64,000 nucleotides of DNA from Phycisphaerae bacterium (GTDB lineage: Bacteria; Planctomycetota; Phycisphaerae; UBA1845; UTPLA1). The notes under the pieces are model-generated. The model made no database searches, was not told the origin of the DNA, and saw nothing but the letters and a program-made list of their open reading frames with translations. Positions 1 to 8,585 of this stretch are shown here, piece after piece. The position numbers were made by a program, and so were the translations under genes. Positions within the stretch are counted from its first letter, which is position 1; each line of letters begins with the position of its first letter. The stretch spans positions 282,493 through 346,492 of the forward strand of contig DATEMU010000001.1 of NCBI GenBank assembly GCA_035275405.1, given 5' to 3'.

Positions 1-970
1 TCTGCTGATCAAAGGGCTTCTGCGAAACCGCCCGCAGTTCGCTCTCCAAAATATCCAGCATCGCCCGGTAACGTCCGGCCGACGGCGCGATCTTCTCCGC
101 GGGCTGCACCGCCGGCTTTTGCGCCTCCTCGGCCTTGGGCATCGTTGGTGGGGCGGCGATCTCGTCGACGCTCTCCGTCGTGCCGGGCGCCGTCACGAGC
201 GGCCCATCCTCCACACTCGCAGCGGGGGTATTCGGATCGGTCGGTGTATCGGAAGCGATGGGCGGTTGCACAGGCTGCGCCTGTCCCGGGTCGCTGATCG
301 GCGTTGTTCCAGAGCCGGAGATGTTCGCCGCCGGATCGACCGGAGTCGCCGTCTCGCCGATCCCCACGGGCGATTCGATCGCACCGCCGGCCGGGGGTGG
401 CGCATCGCTTGTCGCCGTCTCAACGGGCGGCGGATTGGCGCTCACATGCCGCTCGACCAAGCCCGTCGATAAATCCGCCCCCACGGGCTTCACGTATTGC
501 TTGGAGATGTAAAGCGTGGCGCCGATCGGTGGGGCGATCTTGAAAAAGCCCTCGGCCTCGCCCTGAATCTCGACCGTCGCACCCTTGTTGAGCACGACCT
601 GCGTCGAGCTCTTCTTCGATTCCAACTGGCTGCCGGCGCGGATGTAGACCTTCTCCTGCTTGATCGTGCCGGTCTTCGCCCCTGCCTTGCGATCGACCAC
701 AGCCATATCCACGTAGCTGAAGCTGCCAGCCGGGGGGGCGATCTGGTACCACCCGAACTTCTCTCCGAGTACCAGCACCCGGTCGCCCGGGTTCAGTTTC
801 GTCGTCGGGTACCAGTTGCTTCCCGCGCCGCTGCGGACATAGACATTGGTCGCCGAGACCTCACCCTCCCAGGGAAAGGCCCCGCCGGGGTTGGATTGGG
901 CCAGGGAACTCGTCGCCGAGACCGCCGTCAGAATGGTAACCAACAGAGTCTTGTAAACCGCCGATCGCAT
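1..970 (-). CDS. Secreted protein with two SH3-type domains (3' end outside window)
   Basis: The frame opens with ATG at 970, seven bases after a GGAGG site, and stays open to the window edge (about 323 codons visible). Residues 1-25 form a signal peptide ending in SLAQ. Two bacterial SH3-like repeats follow, about residues 37-97 (NVYVRSGAGSNWY, GDRVLVLGEKFGWYQI) and 103-165 (KVYIRAGSQLESKK, GFFKIAPP). Each has the 'VR.G' strand and the later 'GWY.I/GFFKI' strand usual for SH3_3-like domains. After that comes a long Pro/Thr/Ala-rich stretch and then a helical segment (YRAMLDILESELRAV) near the edge. Such domains usually bind cell-wall or envelope ligands; the ligand here is unknown. A promoter and a palindrome lie just upstream. 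Confidence 0.8.
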   Translation of the reverse strand, partial: MRSAVYKTLLVTILTAVSATSSLAQSNPGGAFPWEGEVSATNVYVRSGAGSNWYPTTKLNPGDRVLVLGEKFGWYQIAPPAGSFSYVDMAVVDRKAGAKTGTIKQEKVYIRAGSQLESKKSSTQVVLNKGATVEIQGEAEGFFKIAPPIGATLYISKQYVKPVGADLSTGLVERHVSANPPPVETATSDAPPPAGGAIESPVGIGETATPVDPAANISGSGTTPISDPGQAQPVQPPIASDTPTDPNTPAASVEDGPLVTAPGTTESVDEIAAPPTMPKAEEAQKPAVQPAEKIAPSAGRYRAMLDILESELRAVSQKPFDQQ

Positions 971-1042
971 TTGCGTACCTCCGTGTCTTGCGTGCGCATC
1001 CTGTTGCGCAAATCAGTGGTCAGGATGGAACATCCTGTCAAA

Positions 1043-1071
1043 ACAATACGACTTTCCGGCCAGCCTGTCAA
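1043..1071 (-). promoter_or_regulatory. Predicted sigma-70-type promoter of the SH3 gene
   Basis: Reading the minus strand there is a perfect -35 box TTGACA (1066-1071), a 17-base spacer and a -10 box TATTGT (1043-1048). Transcription would begin near 1036, giving a leader of about 65 bases. A 7-bp inverted repeat, CAGGATG at 1021-1027 and CATCCTG at 1031-1037, lies at the predicted start point and could be an operator. A second TTGACA sits inside the same stretch. Confidence 0.5.
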
Positions 1072-1179
1072 TAATTCTCCCGTTTCGACGCCTAATCTGA
1101 CACCCTCGGATCCAGAGGCTATGATCGTCGCCGACCGTCCCGGATTGGGGGCGGCCGAGGCGACGAGCCGAGGTGCGGC

Positions 1180-1872
1180 GTGCTGGTTTATCTCGTTCGA
1201 CATGCCCACTCCCTGGCCAACGCCGGGGAGGATGAGGGTCTCAACTCTGGTCTCTCCCCGCTCGGCATGCGCCAAGTCGATGCCCTGACCCGCCGCTTCG
1301 CCGACACGCAATTCACAGCCGTCTATAGCAGCCCCTTCCGACGCTGTCTGGAGACTGCATTGCCTATCGCGGCGCTGCACCTGGAGCCGGTCCGATTGCG
1401 ACAAGAAATATTCGAATTTCACGGCCTTACTTCGGTGTCCGGGATCGAAAGCGGCCTCCCCGGCGTGGAGGAGTTGGTCGGACATCATCCCGGCCGAGTC
1501 GTTGCCTGCCCGGATTGTGACGGCCCCATTTACTGGCCCGCGCTCGACGAACCCTTTGAAGCAATGGTCGCCCGGGCCCAGGCCTTTGCCGCCTACCTCA
1601 AGGGCCGTTGGCGCGGGGAGAAGGACAAGGTCCTCGTCGTCGGACACGGCAGTCCGATCGCCCGGCTGATCGAGGCGTGGCTGACCGACCGGCCCGGTCC
1701 TGCGTTCCAATTCGTCATCGACAACGCCACGGTCCACCTGCTTCGCTTCCGCGGCGGCGTCAGCAGCCTGCTACAGCTCAACGACACGTCACACCTGACC
1801 GGCCTGATTGCCCCCGAATCCCCCTTCGGCCCGACGACCGGCGCGCCCGAAATGAAGGGCGCCGAGTGGTAG
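1180..1872 (+). CDS. Histidine phosphatase family protein (phosphoglycerate mutase-like)
   Basis: Starts with GTG; 230 residues. The N-terminal LVYLVRHAHS carries the catalytic RH motif (RHA rather than the usual RHG). Next come LSPLGMRQVDAL and YSSPFRRCLETA, the usual second arginine region, and VLVVGHGSPI, with the second active-site histidine. This is the layout of single-domain 2H phosphatases acting on small phosphorylated metabolites. The middle (residues about 85-125) contains an insert with CPDC, which is not typical. Substrate cannot be told from sequence. It converges with the glycosyltransferase gene and is separated from it by a nested palindrome. Confidence 0.85.
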   Translation: MLVYLVRHAHSLANAGEDEGLNSGLSPLGMRQVDALTRRFADTQFTAVYSSPFRRCLETALPIAALHLEPVRLRQEIFEFHGLTSVSGIESGLPGVEELVGHHPGRVVACPDCDGPIYWPALDEPFEAMVARAQAFAAYLKGRWRGEKDKVLVVGHGSPIARLIEAWLTDRPGPAFQFVIDNATVHLLRFRGGVSSLLQLNDTSHLTGLIAPESPFGPTTGAPEMKGAEW

Positions 1873-1877
1873 TACGT

Positions 1878-1956
1878 GGGTGGCACGGTCTCGCAGCAGC
1901 GAGGCCGTGGCTTCAATGGCACAGCACGGCCTGACTGTTGTCAGACCGTGCCACCC
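1878..1956. repeat. Nested palindromic intergenic repeat
   Basis: GGGTGGCACGGTCT (1878-1891) is exactly inverted at 1943-1956, and an inner pair AGGCCGTG (1902-1909)/CACGGCCT (1925-1932) is nested within it. It lies between two convergent genes and could act as a bidirectional transcript end, although there is no T-tract. Its GGTGGCAC/GTGCCACC ends recur in other intergenic repeats of the window (43221, 52764). Confidence 0.7.
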
Positions 1957-1967
1957 TGTTTCGGTCG

Positions 1968-3251
1968 TTAGCCCAAGATCGCCGCCACCGTCGCCCGTTG
2001 GAACTCGTACGGGTCGAACAGGCTTCGCGCGCGGCGAGCTGCCGCCGAGCGGATTCGCGAATACAGGTCCGAGTCGGTCAATAGCCGTGCCAGGGCCTCC
2101 GCCAGCTTCCGCGCATCCTCCGGGGGCACGACCAGTCCGCTCGCCTCGTCCACCAGCATCTCCGGCAAGCCACCCACATTGGATACGATGCACGGAATCC
2201 CCCGCGCCATCGCCTCGATGACGCTGTTGGCCATCGACTCCCGGCGCGAGGCCTGCACGCAAATATCCACTTCGTCGTAGATCCGGGCGCGATCGCTCAA
2301 GTAGCCCGCGAAGCGCACCCGCTCGGCAAGGCCGCTATTTCGTGCTCGCGCTTGCAGAATCGGCACCAGCGGCCCGTCGCCGTAGTACGTTAGCCGTGCC
2401 GCGGGGTTTCGCCGCGCGACGATGGAAAATGCGTCAAAGAGCGTGTCCGCTCCCTTCGCCGCCGTGACGCGACCGACGGCCGCAATTCGCAGCGCTCTCG
2501 CGGCCGGTGTTTGCACGGCGCCCAGTGCGGTCTCACCATTGCGGATAACACAACATCGATCACGGCTGAATCCATATTGCCGGGCGTAACCCTCCGCGAC
2601 GCGGCGGCTGTTGAAGATCATGGCATCCGCACACCACGCCGGGATTCGCCGCCGCCAGACCGGCCGGCGCTGCCACAGCCGCGGGGCGGGCAGCATTCCC
2701 TTCAACCGCGGCGCGGCCTCGGCCGGTGTCTCCGGCATCTGCCGGATCGACGTCACTACCCGCAGCCGCAGCGATTTGGCCGCCAGCAGCGAGTTCACGA
2801 ACGCCCCGCCGCTCGCCTGCTGTACCGCGAAGACCGTGTCCGCATGGACCGCCCGCAACCACCGCCGCCGCTGAAGGAACACGCCCAAATCCAACCGGGC
2901 GTCGCCCGACAGGTTCTCATCCAGCCAGCCCGTCCGTTCGACGGTCAGTTCATTCGGCCCGTGCGCCGCAAGCAGCTCGTCATAGATCGAGTCTCCCGAA
3001 TAGCCGACGTGTACCCGCGTCCCGACGCGCAGCAGCGCCTCAATCGCCTGCTGAATGTACTTTTCCGCCCCCCCCGTGAGCGTCTGACCGTCCACGCGGA
3101 CATGATGCACGGCCAACAGCGCGACCCTCCGTCCCCGGCCGACCTGGGGCACGGCCCGCCCGGACCGCGACGCATCCGCCCGCCCGCCGGCCGGTCGTTC
3201 AATCTGCGGAGGAATCGGATCATGGATGCCGAGTTCGAGGAGTTGAGGCAT
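1968..3251 (-). CDS. Family 4 glycosyltransferase
   Basis: 427 residues, GT-B fold. The N-terminal domain carries the acceptor-side loop TLTGGAEKYIQ. The C-terminal domain has RIAAVGRVTAAKGADTL, the donor-site start, and the E-x7-E nucleotide-sugar motif in ESMANSVIEAMARG followed by PCIVSNVGGLPEML. This is the usual arrangement of retaining GT4 enzymes that build polysaccharides or glycolipids from a UDP- or GDP-sugar. About 45 residues precede the first strand (RRVALLAVHHV); they are Arg/Pro-rich and no ribosome site precedes the ATG, so the true start may lie further in. Sugar and acceptor are unknown. Confidence 0.85.
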   Translation of the reverse strand: MPQLLELGIHDPIPPQIERPAGGRADASRSGRAVPQVGRGRRVALLAVHHVRVDGQTLTGGAEKYIQQAIEALLRVGTRVHVGYSGDSIYDELLAAHGPNELTVERTGWLDENLSGDARLDLGVFLQRRRWLRAVHADTVFAVQQASGGAFVNSLLAAKSLRLRVVTSIRQMPETPAEAAPRLKGMLPAPRLWQRRPVWRRRIPAWCADAMIFNSRRVAEGYARQYGFSRDRCCVIRNGETALGAVQTPAARALRIAAVGRVTAAKGADTLFDAFSIVARRNPAARLTYYGDGPLVPILQARARNSGLAERVRFAGYLSDRARIYDEVDICVQASRRESMANSVIEAMARGIPCIVSNVGGLPEMLVDEASGLVVPPEDARKLAEALARLLTDSDLYSRIRSAAARRARSLFDPYEFQRATVAAILG

Positions 3252-3330
3252 GGTGATGTACCCGGGCCAGGCAGCGCGCCGGCGGCGCGAGGAGCCGCCC
3301 TTACGGTTATCGGCTTTTGGAGGGGCTGCG

Positions 3331-4218
3331 TTACTGGCCGGTGACTTCCGATGTGGTTCCCAGAGGCGGGCGGAGCGGTATGGTTACGGCCCGTGCGATC
3401 GGGGGAGCAGACTGCCTCCGGAAGATCGCGGCGGTCCAGACCAAGCCGAGGAGCACCAGCGCAGCGCCGGAGAGGTCGAGCCAGAGGGCCTGAAATCGCG
3501 GTGGACCCCCGGCTCCGCTCGGCGGGTATCCCGCGATTTCCACGCCCCCCATCGCGAGCATGGTCGGCAGGCCGTTGTTGAGCGCATGACCCCACAGACA
3601 CGGCCAAAGACTGCGCGAATGGACGCGCCACCAGCCGAACAGCATGCCGAGGATCAACGCCACCGGAAATTGGATGGGATTCAGATGCATCAGGGCGAAG
3701 AGAATGGATGACGCCACAATGGCCCAGCGGACCTTGAAGCGGTTCAGGAAGCCGTTCAGAATCAAACCGCGAAAAAGGGGCTCTTCCGTGATCGGCGCCA
3801 CGACGACCAGGAAAAAGAGTACCCCGTAAATGTTCTCTTCGTCACCGAGCGGCATCTCGAGCATGTCGCGCCAGAAGCCGCGCAGCGGCAGCGCCCACGA
3901 CAAGAAATTGAGTAACTCGCAAATCAGCACGTTGATCCCGATCACGGTGACGCTCAGGGCGATGAGTCCGCCCACCGTTACGCCCTGAAAGGGCAGCAGG
4001 TCGCCGATTGATTCATCCGATTCGAGGCATCCCCACGCATAGACGAGGCCGAGAGCAAGGCAATTGATGAGACCAAGGTGCCAGGATTGAAACTCCAGTC
4101 CCATTCGACAGAGGAGGAACCCCCCGACGAAGCTCAGGAAAAACTGGAGCACGAGGGCCGTGAGGATCAGGAGGATCGCGCGCGGAATGGAGGGATAGGG
4201 TTTGCTGGGAGTGGCCAC
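3331..4218 (-). CDS. CPBP-family intramembrane metalloprotease
   Basis: 295 residues from a GTG start, with about seven hydrophobic helices. The family signature is visible: PITEEPLFRGLIL (EExxxR, first motif), then ALMHLNPIQFPVALILGMLFGW with the conserved histidine, and a third histidine in LWPCLWGHALNN. These residues bind zinc in the Rce1/Abi family that cleaves within membranes. Bacterial members serve in bacteriocin immunity, protein maturation or unknown tasks. The C-terminus (AALVLLGLVWTAAIFRR) adds a last helix and a basic tail. It sits upstream of the glycosyltransferase on the same strand, with a 79-base gap. Confidence 0.85.
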   Translation of the reverse strand: MATPSKPYPSIPRAILLILTALVLQFFLSFVGGFLLCRMGLEFQSWHLGLINCLALGLVYAWGCLESDESIGDLLPFQGVTVGGLIALSVTVIGINVLICELLNFLSWALPLRGFWRDMLEMPLGDEENIYGVLFFLVVVAPITEEPLFRGLILNGFLNRFKVRWAIVASSILFALMHLNPIQFPVALILGMLFGWWRVHSRSLWPCLWGHALNNGLPTMLAMGGVEIAGYPPSGAGGPPRFQALWLDLSGAALVLLGLVWTAAIFRRQSAPPIARAVTIPLRPPLGTTSEVTGQ

Positions 4219-4335
4219 GGCGGGATTATACTCGCAGTCCCACTGGGGATGAATGGGCGGGAATTCGACGGCGGAATGACCGTGCGGCGAGGACCCTGCG
4301 GGTATGATGGCAGTGGCATCGGAGCGGGCCTCAAG

Positions 4336-4995
4336 ATGACCGAGTACGATGTGGTCTTGCTGGCGATAATGGGTCCGGGCGGCGCGCTATTGCTCTGGCT
4401 CCTGCGTTTTGATTTTCTGCGCTGGCGGCGCTACCGGCGACGTCAAAACCGATGGTGTCTCGAGTGCGGCTACGACTTGCGAAGCCATGAAAGCGGCCGA
4501 TGCCCGGAATGCGGATGGATAATTGAACCCGACTTTGGCCGGTCGGTGGAAATCAAGAGCGAATTGCGGGCCGCGCTTCCTATGGTGTCGGTGTTTTTCA
4601 TTGCCAGCGCCGTTACTTCGCTCATTTGCCATGTGATTTCTGTCTATATGCTGTCGCAGTTCAATACTCATCTCGATCGCGCGCTGACGTTTACACTTGA
4701 AGTTGTTGGCGTGTTGTTCGGGGCACTCGGAGGTCTCGCCGTCGCCCTGGTCATCATCCGGGCTTCGCACCACACGATTAGGAAGAACGCGACCCTCGCC
4801 GCGCAGTTGGGCGCGTTACTTACGATGTTCCTCTGGTGCCCGCGCGTCATCGACGTAGCCATCACAGGAAACGGAAATGATCTGGGAGGCAATCCATCGG
4901 CATCAGGCTACGGCCAAATCACATCGATTATGGCATTTCTTGCAATGTCAGGACTAACAGCGTATTTCTTGGCGGGACCACGAAGTCAGCAATGA
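4336..4995 (+). CDS. Membrane protein with CxxC…CxxC zinc ribbon
   Basis: 219 residues from ATG 4336; the reading frame extends further upstream but without a credible start. Order: one N-terminal helix (VVLLAIMGPGGALLLWLL), a basic stretch, a zinc ribbon with CLECGYDL and CPECGW, then three or four helices. The ribbon 'CxxCGYDLR…GRCPECG' next to membrane helices is a recurring planctomycete family with no known role. A second member occurs at 32153, there with the ribbon at the C-terminus. The gene runs into the minus-strand gene at 5001 with only a five-base gap. Confidence 0.75.
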   Translation: MTEYDVVLLAIMGPGGALLLWLLRFDFLRWRRYRRRQNRWCLECGYDLRSHESGRCPECGWIIEPDFGRSVEIKSELRAALPMVSVFFIASAVTSLICHVISVYMLSQFNTHLDRALTFTLEVVGVLFGALGGLAVALVIIRASHHTIRKNATLAAQLGALLTMFLWCPRVIDVAITGNGNDLGGNPSASGYGQITSIMAFLAMSGLTAYFLAGPRSQQ

Positions 4996-5000
4996 GGAAC

Positions 5001-7655
5001 TTATGGCCGCGGCCGCGGATCCGGCGGGTTGGGAACATACGGCGCGATCGGGTTCATCAGGTCTTCCTCGTCGCGGGGCCAATTCACCTCGTCGCCGATG
5101 AAGGTGTCCAGCACCAGCAGAGTGCGTGATGTCACGGAATGGGAAAGATCGCCGCTGGACGAGGCGACCGGGATGACGACATAGCCGAGGAAGCGCTCAT
5201 CGCGGGGGCGATTGGCGAAGGTAGATTTGGCGTCGGCGGGTTCGTTCAGGAGCGTGACGTATGCTGTCAGGGCCTCGGGTTTGACGAAGAGAAGATCGCG
5301 GGCTTTGCCGTCCTTCTGATAGGCGAGCGCCGCGCAGGCCTCACGGTCCCAGTCGAGGACGTTGTTCACGGCGACATCCTGGTCCTTGCCCGGTTGCCAG
5401 GTTGTCGAGAGGACGCGATAGGTCGCCGACGCCTTGCGGTCGGGCGCCGCGAGGGCAAAAAAGCCGCCCGCTTTTTCGATGTGAAAGTCAATGGCAAGGT
5501 TGGGAATGCCGGTGATCCGCTGCAAGTCCGTGGCGGTGAGGCGCGGCAGAAACTCCTGATAGTCCTTCTTCACGTCGCGCCACAAATAGTGCTCGCCGGC
5601 CTTCGGCGGCGTGTACTTCGGGACGAGTCCCTCGGCGGGCGGCTCGTTGAGGTACGCCAGACCGGGAAGGGCCTGGCCGTTGAAGTCGCAGAAGCGGACG
5701 GAGAAGCCCCAGCCCTTATCGCGCGGTGAGGGCCAGGCCTCGACGACCAACCGCAGTTCGTTCCAGCCCGCCTTGAGTGGGGCGTGCGCGGCGACGGTAT
5801 CGACGAGATTCTTGTCCTCGTAGTTGCCCGCGGAGTAGTAGCGGCCTTCGTGGATCAGGCAGCCGTTGAGCCACGCGGCTAATCCGTCGTTCTGACCGAT
5901 CCACATGCGGACGTCCTGGTCGATCGGCGAATACACCCACGTCGTAGCCTCGGCCAATGCCGCACCGGACTTGCCCAGCAGCTTGGCGAGATCAACGAAG
6001 TCGGCGTCGCTGACGACGGTGACGGTATGGAGGGAGGGTCCGGAGTTGATCGGATCGAGTACGTGGTGTCGCAGTGGCTCAGAACTATTGCCGGACTCGC
6101 GTACCGGAAATGGTCCTTTGATTTGCCAGAGTCGCACATGATTGCCCGGCGAGCACAAATCGGTCATCTTCGGCCGCAACGCCATCGCCGGAGTGAAGTT
6201 GTAGCGCAGCGCCGCGCGAAGGCTGTATGTCTCATGCGGCACTGGTTGGTGACCGCAGTCCCAGAGGTCGTCGCCGGCGGGATACCCCTCGCCGATCTCG
6301 CCGACGTGCGCCGCCCAGGTGTAATGCTGATACCAGGCTTGGAACATCTCCTTCCAGCCGGCGTCGTCGTAAAGGCAGGAGATCGCCGCGCCTTTCGGCC
6401 CGCTGTCGCCACCGGCGGTCAGGACATTGGGCTCCTTGTCAGTCGCGACGCGCGGGCGGATGAAGATGACGCTGTCGAACCAGCCGCGGTCGCCGACGAG
6501 GTCCTCTTTAGGGCCGTGTACGCCGCCTGGATATGTGCGGAAGGCGTGGGCGGTCTCGTCCTTGAACTCGTGCGTGGTAGTGATGATCCGCACAGCCCCG
6601 CCCGTGGCCGCTTCGACCATCCGCTGCACGACGATCCAGTCGCCCTTGATATCGAAAAGGCGATCGTTGGGAATGGACTTGTTCTGACGCGATTCGAGGA
6701 TGACCAGGAGCGTGTACCAGGGCGAGACCTTTTTGGGGAAGGATGCCTCGTAGCAGCGCTCCATGTAGGGCAATTGCTTGAACTGGTTTGCGTCGAGGCG
6801 ATCGAGCATCTCGCCCGCGCGGAACTGACTCTCGGCGTGCAGCGGGTAGATGACCCGGCACTCGTTGAATTCGCCGAAGGCCGGCCCGAAGAGGCTGCAC
6901 TGCTGGAGGTAAAGCGCCCAGCGCCAATGTTCCATGAAGTTGCCGGAGAGCTTGCGCGGCCGCGTTTCGAAGCCGAACAGGCGGACGCCGCGCCGGGCGA
7001 TGCGGGCAAGCGTCTCGTTTTGCGACTGTGCGAGCTTGCGGTATTCGAGGAGGGCGTTGACGTTGTCCCCGCCGATCTCGAAGGCCAGGGCCTTGAAGTA
7101 CGCCTTGATCTCCGGGTCCGAGGCGGCGTCGTAAAATGCCGCAATCGGCCCGTTCAACGTCTCGTTGAGCAGGAGCGGATCGGGCATGGCGAACACCGCA
7201 AAATCGAATTGATCGGCGCGGCTTTCGAGGACGGCCTTGATGGCCATGCGACCGGTCGCGTATTCCGGATTTCGGCGGATGACGTCGAGGTTAATGACGT
7301 AGGCCGTAACGAACGGGTGCAGGTTCCACGGCGGCAGTTCCTGACCGGCAATGGTGAACTTGATGGTGGCGGGAACCTGCTCCATCTCTGGCGGGGCATC
7401 CGGATCGGCGGGCTGCGACATGGGGAACCGGAATTCCTTGGCCGCTTTGGGCTGCTTGCCCATGAGTACGAGGGCCTGCGGCAAGGGTCCGTTCGCCCCC
7501 ATGGGCAGCCGCCACGAATCTTCGGGTTTGTCTTTGGTGATCTGACCGGAACCCATGCGGAGGACGGTCACGTCGGGATGGCCGGCGGCCCCGGCCCGCG
7601 CGGTCAACACAATGGCGGCAAACAGGGCGATGCAGTGAAAGGTCGGTCGATTCAT
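5001..7655 (-). CDS. Large secreted protein of unknown function with a β-sandwich-like region
   Basis: 884 residues from the ATG at 7655, which gives a clean signal peptide (CIALFAAIVLTARAGAAG); an ATG 14 codons upstream has no correctly spaced ribosome site. Residues about 190-330 look helical and TPR-like (LAFEIGGDNVNALLEYRKLA, LYLQQCSLFGPAFGEFNECR). Around 510-660 there is a segment typical of PA14/galactose-binding-like modules (DVRMWIGQNDGLAAWLNG, HAPLKAGWNELRLVVEAW). The C-terminus is proline-rich. No catalytic motif was recognised. Its neighbours in the same direction are the Exb/Tol-like operon genes, so it may be an envelope or extracellular partner, but a 40-base gap to the next gene does not prove an operon. 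Confidence 0.7.
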   Translation of the reverse strand: MNRPTFHCIALFAAIVLTARAGAAGHPDVTVLRMGSGQITKDKPEDSWRLPMGANGPLPQALVLMGKQPKAAKEFRFPMSQPADPDAPPEMEQVPATIKFTIAGQELPPWNLHPFVTAYVINLDVIRRNPEYATGRMAIKAVLESRADQFDFAVFAMPDPLLLNETLNGPIAAFYDAASDPEIKAYFKALAFEIGGDNVNALLEYRKLAQSQNETLARIARRGVRLFGFETRPRKLSGNFMEHWRWALYLQQCSLFGPAFGEFNECRVIYPLHAESQFRAGEMLDRLDANQFKQLPYMERCYEASFPKKVSPWYTLLVILESRQNKSIPNDRLFDIKGDWIVVQRMVEAATGGAVRIITTTHEFKDETAHAFRTYPGGVHGPKEDLVGDRGWFDSVIFIRPRVATDKEPNVLTAGGDSGPKGAAISCLYDDAGWKEMFQAWYQHYTWAAHVGEIGEGYPAGDDLWDCGHQPVPHETYSLRAALRYNFTPAMALRPKMTDLCSPGNHVRLWQIKGPFPVRESGNSSEPLRHHVLDPINSGPSLHTVTVVSDADFVDLAKLLGKSGAALAEATTWVYSPIDQDVRMWIGQNDGLAAWLNGCLIHEGRYYSAGNYEDKNLVDTVAAHAPLKAGWNELRLVVEAWPSPRDKGWGFSVRFCDFNGQALPGLAYLNEPPAEGLVPKYTPPKAGEHYLWRDVKKDYQEFLPRLTATDLQRITGIPNLAIDFHIEKAGGFFALAAPDRKASATYRVLSTTWQPGKDQDVAVNNVLDWDREACAALAYQKDGKARDLLFVKPEALTAYVTLLNEPADAKSTFANRPRDERFLGYVVIPVASSSGDLSHSVTSRTLLVLDTFIGDEVNWPRDEEDLMNPIAPYVPNPPDPRPRP

Positions 7656-7736
7656 CGGGCGGTGCAGATTCCTTGAACTAAACCGTGAAGTCTTCATCCC
7701 TTCGGCTATTGTCGCCGGGTCGCAAAGTGATGCAAG

Positions 7737-8585
7737 TCAGGATGCGGAGGGAGTCGAGTTTGACGACTTGGAGTCCACCGGGTTCTCGGACGCGCGCGGC
7801 GGGGCGTTGTCCGGCGGCAGCCATGCGAAATCGTCGTCGGTGTCCCGGCGCGCCGGGACGCGCGTACCGGATCGGCCTGCAAGGTGCGAGTCTCGTGCCG
7901 CCGTTCGGCGCGTTGCGGCACGGCGCAGCCACAGCCAGAGAATGGCCAGAAGCGCGATTCCGGGGATGAGCCAACGATCGAGCGAGGCTGCCGGTCCACC
8001 GCCGGGAATGCCCGTGGCGGGAGGCGAGAGGAGGTGGAGGTTCTTGGCGACGATCAGCGGGCCGGCGCCGGTTTCCCCGGCGCTGGTTTGAAAGGCGCGA
8101 ACTTTGATGAAATAGCCCTTCACGCGGACGCGCGAACGTAGCGGAACCGCCAATGGCTCCTGCGTACAAATGACGGCGCCCAGCGCGCGGGTGCCGGTCT
8201 CCGACAATTCGCATTGGTAGAGCCTGCCGAGCCCCTCGCGGTTGGTTACATCGAAAGCGCGGATGGCCTGCAGTGTGCCTTCGATGACGACGGGCTTGCC
8301 GCGAAAGTCGCTGGGGCGTTCGAGGAGCAGGGTCCAGGGGAGCGATTCAGGGGATTCCTTGCCGGCAAGGGCGACATCAGCTTTCCCCGACGCGACGAAT
8401 CGGCAGAACCAATAGAAGGCTGGATCGTCGAAGGAAAAGACATTGTCACGGACATCTTCGAGGAGGCGGGCGGCGTGCGCGAGGTCGTCGGCCTCTGGTT
8501 GTGCAAGTGCGGCGCCAGGCATCAATGCGACGAGTGCGACGGCGAACGGCATCAGACGATGTTTCGATAGGCGGCTGGCGTTCAT
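7737..8585 (-). CDS. Signal-peptide protein with OB-like segment and a C-terminal membrane anchor
   Basis: 282 residues. A signal peptide (FAVALVALMPGAALAQ) precedes a helical part and then a β-rich region of about residues 90-190 (GKPVVIEGTLQAIRAF, SRVRVKGYFIKVRAF) that resembles an OB-like barrel. Near residue 215 is a transmembrane helix (LIPGIALLAILWLWL) followed by an arginine-rich cytoplasmic tail. Its ATG overlaps the stop codon of the TPR gene (ATGA at 8582-8585), so the two are probably translationally coupled. It is the last gene of the Exb/Tol-like operon. No family name can be given. Confidence 0.75.
   Translation of the reverse strand: MNASRLSKHRLMPFAVALVALMPGAALAQPEADDLAHAARLLEDVRDNVFSFDDPAFYWFCRFVASGKADVALAGKESPESLPWTLLLERPSDFRGKPVVIEGTLQAIRAFDVTNREGLGRLYQCELSETGTRALGAVICTQEPLAVPLRSRVRVKGYFIKVRAFQTSAGETGAGPLIVAKNLHLLSPPATGIPGGGPAASLDRWLIPGIALLAILWLWLRRAATRRTAARDSHLAGRSGTRVPARRDTDDDFAWLPPDNAPPRASENPVDSKSSNSTPSAS

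Noticed and set aside
6027..7676. 549-codon plus-strand reading frame
   Set aside because: Mirror of the large secreted protein on the minus strand; arginine/glycine-rich, no signal peptide, ribosome site or family motif.
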